From Acanthosoma haemorrhoidale (taxonomy: Eukaryota; Arthropoda; Insecta; Hemiptera; Acanthosomatidae): DNA of 64,000 nucleotides. The notes beneath the pieces were generated by a model. The model searched no databases and had not been told where the DNA came from. It worked only from the letters and a program-made list of their open reading frames with translations. Within the stretch, counting starts at the first letter, position 1. The number at the start of each line of letters is the position of its first letter. The stretch spans positions 100,399,189 through 100,463,188 of the forward strand of contig OV884009.1 of the NCBI GenBank assembly GCA_930367205.1, given 5' to 3'. Of this stretch, positions 59,068 to 64,000 are shown piece by piece. A program made the position numbers and the translations under genes.

Positions 59068-62000
59068 TACCAGGGTCTGGGTGGGATGGCAGGACTGCAG
59101 TGTCATCCGTCTATTTTGCTGTCCCCCATAGCTCTATTCCGTATGTATAACTTTGTAAATTACTAATTTATTTTTTTATTGAGGAATTGGATGTTTTTTG
59201 AAGTATTCTGTAAAGTTGCCCAAAGCGTCTATTTATTTCTTGTCTTTTTAGCCTCGTGTGTGAGTTCTATGTTAGCCTTTTGTCGAAATGGAAGCCTAAA
59301 GACGGTGTCTCGGATACAGGAAGAGGAATGAAATTAAATACCACTAGTGGACAGGGGTTGTGGCAGAGGGTAAAAGTAATGTGTGAACATTTTTCTTCAT
59401 TAACTTTGATCAGTTATTGGTTGCACCAATACTCCATCCCATCAAGATGTTATAGGATGCAGTTCCGGGGTCTGGGTGGGATGACAGGACTGCTGTGTCA
59501 TCTGCAAATATTGCGAAGAAGATATTGGGGGTAGAGGGGACATCAGCGGTGTATAGGTTATGAACGATGGGACCCAGAACACTGCCCTGTGGAACTCCTG
59601 CTTTTATAGAATAGTAGTTAAAATATTCTTAACCACATCGGGCTGGGAAGAAGTGGTTAGAAAGGTATGTCTGTAGGATGAGGAAAAGGATTTGTAGTTG
59701 TATATTTGTGGTAATTATCTATTGAGCTTGTAAAGAAAACCTGCGTCCCAAACCCTGTGAAAAGCTTGAGCTATGTCCAGAAAGACACCAATGCAATACT
59801 GTTTGATTTCAAGGGCTAAGAATACGTGGTCAACAACGCGAAGGCCTGGTCCAAAAAAAGTTTTTGGATTCACCAATTGAAAGAAGACGTTTTAATAGGA
59901 GTTTTTCAAATATTTTTGAGAGGTAGAGAGTAGAATTGGACGGTAAGATGAGGCGTCGTGGTGTGGTTTAACGAGCTTAGCGAATAGGACAATAATAGTA
60001 TGTTTCCAGAGGAGAGGAAAGTGCTTTGGTCAGGTATTGCAATGATATATATATAGGCTAGAAAGATTATAGCTTTATGAGGAAGTTGCTGCAGAATTTG
60101 AGGCATAAGGAGATCATACCCGGGAGATTTTAGGTAAGGTAAGTTTTTAAGGTAAGGTAGCGTACTTGACCTCAGAGAGGTTAACGGCTTTTGGTGGAAG
60201 TGAGAGAGGAATAGGTGAAGTAAGGAAATCTTCAACAGTTTTGCGATGAGTATAGTTTTGAGGAGTAAGGTGAGGTGTGAAAGTACAGGAAAAATGCAGA
60301 GCGAATTCTTCCGACATTCCCCTATCTGACCCCAGGACCCATCATCATTACGGAGTGGGTGTGAAATAGGATGATATTTTAGGATCTTTTTTGTTACATT
60401 CCACGGGGAATTATCTACTGTAGACAGAGAGGAGAGGTAGGAATTAAAGGCATCGGATCGGAAGGATGCTAAATTCCGCTTTACCAATTTGCAGTAATGA
60501 TTGTACGAGCGACGATCAGCAAGATGTCAGGATCTTTGCCACACTGTCCTCAAGTGGCGTTCGGATTGGATTAAGTCTTTGAGATGCTGAGGTAAAGGAT
60601 TTGGATTGTGAATTGTGATGGTGGGGTGACGATGCCTCCCAAGGTGAACTCTGGATCAGAGGAGTGAAAGAATGCACTGCATCGTCTAGGTCTGGGATGT
60701 TTTCAGGAACACTTTGAGATCTACGGAATTTGTAAGAAGGTGGCGTAATGGGTCGCAATCAACTGGGCCCCTAATAAATGAGGGAGGAGGCAGTTTGTGA
60801 ATTGGTGTTAGGGAAATGGATAGTATCATAGGGCTATCATCAGAGGAGAGGTCATGGAGGCGCGTATGTGAATAGTTTAGTGTTCCTAAACTATTGTGAA
60901 AGAAGAAGTCAAGGAGATCAGAATTTCTGTTTGGATCAGATGGCCAGTAGGTGGCTGTGTCAGGAGAAATAGTGGAGCAATGTTTCCGTATGAATGCAGA
61001 CAGCAAACCACGTTCTCGCCTATTCTGCCGGAATGATGGTGGTTCGAGTTAAAGACCGTTCCATAAGGAAACGATGCCGATGGAGTCAAGAAAGGAGATG
61101 ATTTGGGAATCGGTAATGGATTTATTAGGAGGGCAGTACGCCGACGCTAGGGTGAGGGGATCATGTGCTACCAAAGGAACCTATGTGATGGACAATGACA
61201 GCGGTTCCTGCATGTGCTCTTCCATCAACCCAGATCACCCGATCGGTTCGATAAGTATCGTACTGTTGAACAGTAAATGGTCGTTTACACGTAAGTCTTG
61301 CTTCAGTAATGAGGGCTACTTCAATGTTATTGTCGTGGAGTAGTGGTGTTAGGCCGTTTGTGTGGGTGCGAACTTTATTTGCATTTCCATTTGTGAACAC
61401 CATTTCGCAAGGAGAATGGGTAAGGAGTTGGGAGGATGGATTTATGGATTTTGTTTATACGGGGATAAGGTAGGACACAAGATTTGTAAGAAGTGGGTAA
61501 ATGAAAGGGGTAATTAGGGTTCTAAACTCTGTAAGGAATGAGGTTACTAGGCTAGTGAGATCTGAAGAAGTTGAAGGTGGAGGAATATGTGAATGTGTGG
61601 ATGAGGATGGGATTGAGTTTGTGGGTTGACGGGATAAACGACCATAGACAACGACGTGTGGTAATCTCACGTGGAGGTGATGTGAACTGGTCACCGAGAT
61701 CGTGCGATTTGACCCGGTTAGACTTTTTCTTGTGGGGTTTTCTTAAGTCGCAGGTCTAGGTGAATAAGCCACAAATCACAGCGGTCCTCAAAGCCAACAT
61801 AACCCATACCATCGGTCGAATTCACCCTGATTTTTGCGCCAGAGTCATGGAAAATTGGACATTTCGGATGCGTGCCAGCCAGCAAAGCCACGGCAGACAT
61901 TTGCACAATGTTATATTCCATACATAATGGCATTAATAGGCCTTTCAAACGAATAAAAAAATTTGACGATATCTTACACACACTTTGTTTTGTTTAAATT

Positions 62001-62575
62001 TAAAGATAGGAAGCGCTTAATGAAAGACCCTTAGTTTGCCGTGTGGCAAATCACACACACTTTAATTTAAGGGAGGATTTAAGGGTCTCTTGCACAATAC
62101 GCTCTTGTGTTGTCCACTGAACTTTACACAGCTGGGGGGGGGGGAGGGCAGTAGCTTTTGATGTGCCCATACACCTGACAATTATGGCATTGGTTGATGT
62201 CGCGTTTGGGGTACGGTTTTTCGACCTGTATTCTTGTATAATACAAAGATGTGGGTTATTTCAACCACCCTTAGCAATGTCTCTTGCTGTACCTGATATG
62301 TTTGGAAATCAGCTTTTTTATCTTCCAAATATCTTATTATGGTTCTATACGTATCGGGGGTGTCAGGAGAAATTTTAGTGTCCCAAGACCAATTGAGACA
62401 TGAATATTTGCCCGTACCTACAATTTTTATCAATTTTAAGCAAAATCATTTAAAATTTCTAATATTTCTGATAAATATTGCTGGCGTTTTAGGCAGTTCA
62501 CTGTCTGAACAGCATCCATTTCTTCTACTTCAATATTTTTCAGCACCTCACTCAATTGTTAGGCATGAAGATGGA
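59068..62575 (-). mobile_element. Jockey-type LINE family A, copy 4 (longest)
   Basis: On the minus strand this copy spans ORF1 to the RT region. ORF1 parts are at 62182-62575 (VGTGKYSCLNWSWDTKISPD) and a zinc-knuckle region at about 62100-62220. The endonuclease has its N-terminus at about 61161-61403 (EVALITEARLT, RAHAGTAVIVHH) and its C-terminus at about 60686-61006 (TATYWPSDPNRNSDLLDFF, SSDDSPMILS). RT pieces and the 3' region lie below 60500. A small rearrangement joins RT sequence (59070-59115) to 3' sequence at its low end, and the terminal tail is missing. A mariner fragment interrupts ORF1. Many stops make it dead. Confidence 0.75.
61646..62035 (+). pseudogene. Tc1/mariner-type transposase C-terminal fragment
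   Basis: The plus strand reads RGDVNWSPRSCDLTRLDFFL, then after a TAG the same frame continues IGRIHPDFCARVMENWTFRM to ASQQSHGRHLHNVIFHT. W.PRSCDLT.LDFFLWG is the region of the last catalytic Asp in insect mariner-like transposases. The 3' end (TTAATGAAAGACCCTTA at about 62019-62035) could be a terminal repeat next to a TA target. The 5' part is missing. It is nested in the ORF1 region of LINE copy 4. Confidence 0.65.
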
Positions 62576-62977
62576 AGAATGGCGTGGAAGAATCATTGTG
62601 TGTTTCTTTAGATGTGCTTGCTTGCGTCTGTAAGTCTTTAGCTAAGCAACGAGTACTGCGCCTGCGCTAACTATAGAAGTCGTTTTTCACATCGCTCTGC
62701 AACAAACTGTTTCTTGTTACCGTTCGTAGGAAGTGCCTAGTTCGCAAAACTGTTCCAACCGACCCTTGGGTGAACCGTTCGTGGTGGACTGTCTACAGGT
62801 CAGTGGAAAGAGGAACATTATTATTGCTAACGTAAGTTTTTCATCTCACAATTCATACAGAGGGCGGCCATATTGCAAGATATCAGTCAGCCGTGCTGAG
62901 AGTGGGGATAGGAGTGGGGATAGGAGTGGGGAGCCCAGCTGGCCCTCAGTACACTCTCTTCACGCCTCCCATTATAT

Positions 62978-62980
<3 letters not shown>

Positions 62981-63012
<32 letters not shown>
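62981..63012. repeat. Poly-T tract, 32 bases
   Basis: Uninterrupted T-run upstream of the LINE ORF1. It could be a slipped homopolymer or the poly-A of a minus-strand retroposon whose body has gone. Confidence 0.9.
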
Positions 63013-63014
<2 letters not shown>

Positions 63015-63118
63015 TCAATTGAAAACTATTTACAAGAATATGAAACATGCGTTTCTATCAACAAGTTATATCAGAAAATAAAAAAAAACGCTCAAGATCA
63101 TTGGGACCTACGCCCACT

Positions 63119-64000
63119 ATGTCACCAGTCAAACGCAAGCCACGGCGATCTAATCGGAATATCCCAATAAATTCCTCAGCACCTAGCAGCTCTATGGAAG
63201 AGATACCACCACAACCCACCACATCAAAACAAACAACAGTAACTCATGAGTCTCCCTTTTTCACGCCCAATAGTTACGAGGTGTTGAAAAATATTGAGGT
63301 AGAGGACATGGACTCTACAACAACACCCACACAGCCCAAGCCACCAGCGATATTCGTTCGCAACATTAGTAATTTCAAATTACTATGCACTCAATTGAGC
63401 AAAGTTGTAGGTACAGGCAAATATACTTGCCTCAATCGATCTCGGGACACAAAGGTTTCTCCGGACACTCCTGAAACATACCGAGGAATTATAAAATACC
63501 TAGAAGAATCCAAGGCTGATTTTCATACCTACCAACTAAAGCAAGAAAGATCGCTGCGGGTGGTGATTAGAAACCTGCATCCCACAACACCAGCGGACGA
63601 GATAGAAAAGGAGCTGATAAGTTTAGGGTACAAGGTTCGCCAAATCACGAATGTCCTCCGTGAGGAGAGACAAGAAAATGATACAAGTATCAAGAAACCA
63701 ATGCCCTTATTCTTTGTCGAACTAGAGCGAACAGCTGGAGTGGAGAAAATCTACGAGCTTAACCACTTATACTACACAAGAGTACAGGTCGAAAAGCCTT
63801 ACCCGAAACGAGACATCGTCCAATGCCATAATTGCCAGGCATATGGGCACACAAAATCATACTGCTACCACCCTCCCAGGTGTGTAAAGTGCAGTGGGCA
63901 GAACAAAAGTGAATTGTGCAAGAAGCCCCTAAAATCACCTGCTGTATGCGTGCTCTGTCAGCAAGGCCACCCGGCAAACTATAAAGGCTGTGAGGCTTAT
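63119..64000 (+). CDS. LINE ORF1 (gag-like, zinc knuckles), partial
   Basis: An ATG at 63119 opens MSPVKRKPRRSNRN, and the frame stays open for 294 codons to the window end. It matches the decayed ORF1 of copies 2 and 4. The middle part (VGTGKYTCLNRSRDTKVSPD to LRVVIRNLHPTT) is an RRM-like RNA-binding region. It is followed by a row of zinc knuckles beginning CHNCQAYGHTKSYC, then CVKCSGQ and CVLCQQGHPANYKGC. Such ORF1 proteins bind LINE RNA and form the retrotransposition particle. No break is seen, so this is the only family A ORF1 here that could still be functional. The first in-frame ATG was taken as start. Confidence 0.82.
   Translation, partial: MSPVKRKPRRSNRNIPINSSAPSSSMEEIPPQPTTSKQTTVTHESPFFTPNSYEVLKNIEVEDMDSTTTPTQPKPPAIFVRNISNFKLLCTQLSKVVGTGKYTCLNRSRDTKVSPDTPETYRGIIKYLEESKADFHTYQLKQERSLRVVIRNLHPTTPADEIEKELISLGYKVRQITNVLREERQENDTSIKKPMPLFFVELERTAGVEKIYELNHLYYTRVQVEKPYPKRDIVQCHNCQAYGHTKSYCYHPPRCVKCSGQNKSELCKKPLKSPAVCVLCQQGHPANYKGCEAY

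Larger units (their letters stand above)
62620..64000 (+). mobile_element. Jockey-type LINE family A, copy 5 (runs off window)
   Basis: This plus-strand copy lies head to head with copy 4. A presumed 5' region (about 62640-63118) includes a G-rich tandem repeat at 62900-62932 and a 32-base T-run at 62981-63012. It is followed by an open ORF1. Where the 5' end lies is uncertain. The remaining ORF2 lies beyond the window. Confidence 0.7.

Overview
This is a 64 kb piece of an A+T-rich animal nuclear genome, almost certainly an arthropod and probably an insect. The evidence is a spliced plexin gene with canonical GT/AG introns, Jockey-type LINEs, env-bearing and env-less Ty3/gypsy elements, hAT, mariner, Helitron and Transib/RAG1-like remnants, and no bacterial-style gene packing. 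The species cannot be named from the sequence. All family names and copy-to-copy comparisons below were read by eye.

Host genes. The only confidently recognised host gene is the 3' end of a plexin (five coding exons, 4029-10255, + strand; C-terminus most like plexin B). It encodes the end of the Rho-GTPase-binding domain and the C-terminal part of the RasGAP-like domain. Its 3' UTR carries an 11-bp perfect stem-loop and a tandem duplication. Two further phase-compatible exon candidates of an unidentified gene lie at 44832-45013 and 45826-45990 (+), and a weaker pair of minus-strand exon candidates lies at 19422-19667.

Mobile elements by region. 0.6-3.6 kb: Jockey family A copy 1 (minus) beside a Helitron helicase fragment. 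13.8-16.9 kb: family A copy 2, with an LTR-PBS fragment inside it. 18.6-19.2 kb: the 3' end of another LINE (+). 20.7-26.04 kb: a complete Ty3/gypsy element with identical 180-bp LTRs inserted into a (TA)n tract; its gag is open but its pol is broken at several sites. 27.5-29.0 and 46.0-48.6 kb: two related hAT elements, each carrying an independent LINE 3'-end insertion with its own target-site duplication. 30.3-31.7 kb: a Transib/RAG1-like transposase pseudogene. 35.0-36.8 kb: a LINE family B copy with a 5' inversion. 37.0-42.8 kb: a decayed env-bearing (errantivirus-like) gypsy interrupted by a LINE family B copy with an 11-bp TSD. 43.1-45.6 kb: a tRNA-like-headed LINE derivative and two more family B fragments. 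50.4-51.9 kb: a decayed gypsy pol, then a 123-bp (GA)n tract. 52.1-55.9 and 59.1-64.0 kb: more family A copies, one forming a long inverted repeat, one invaded by a mariner fragment, and one (copy 5, + strand) with an open ORF1 that runs off the window end.

How it fits together. The window is a plexin 3' end followed by a graveyard of nested transposons. Insertions into insertions give a relative order: the hAT and errantivirus copies are older than the LINE copies that split them. The gypsy element, with identical LTRs, is the youngest structure visible, yet this copy could not make a working polymerase.
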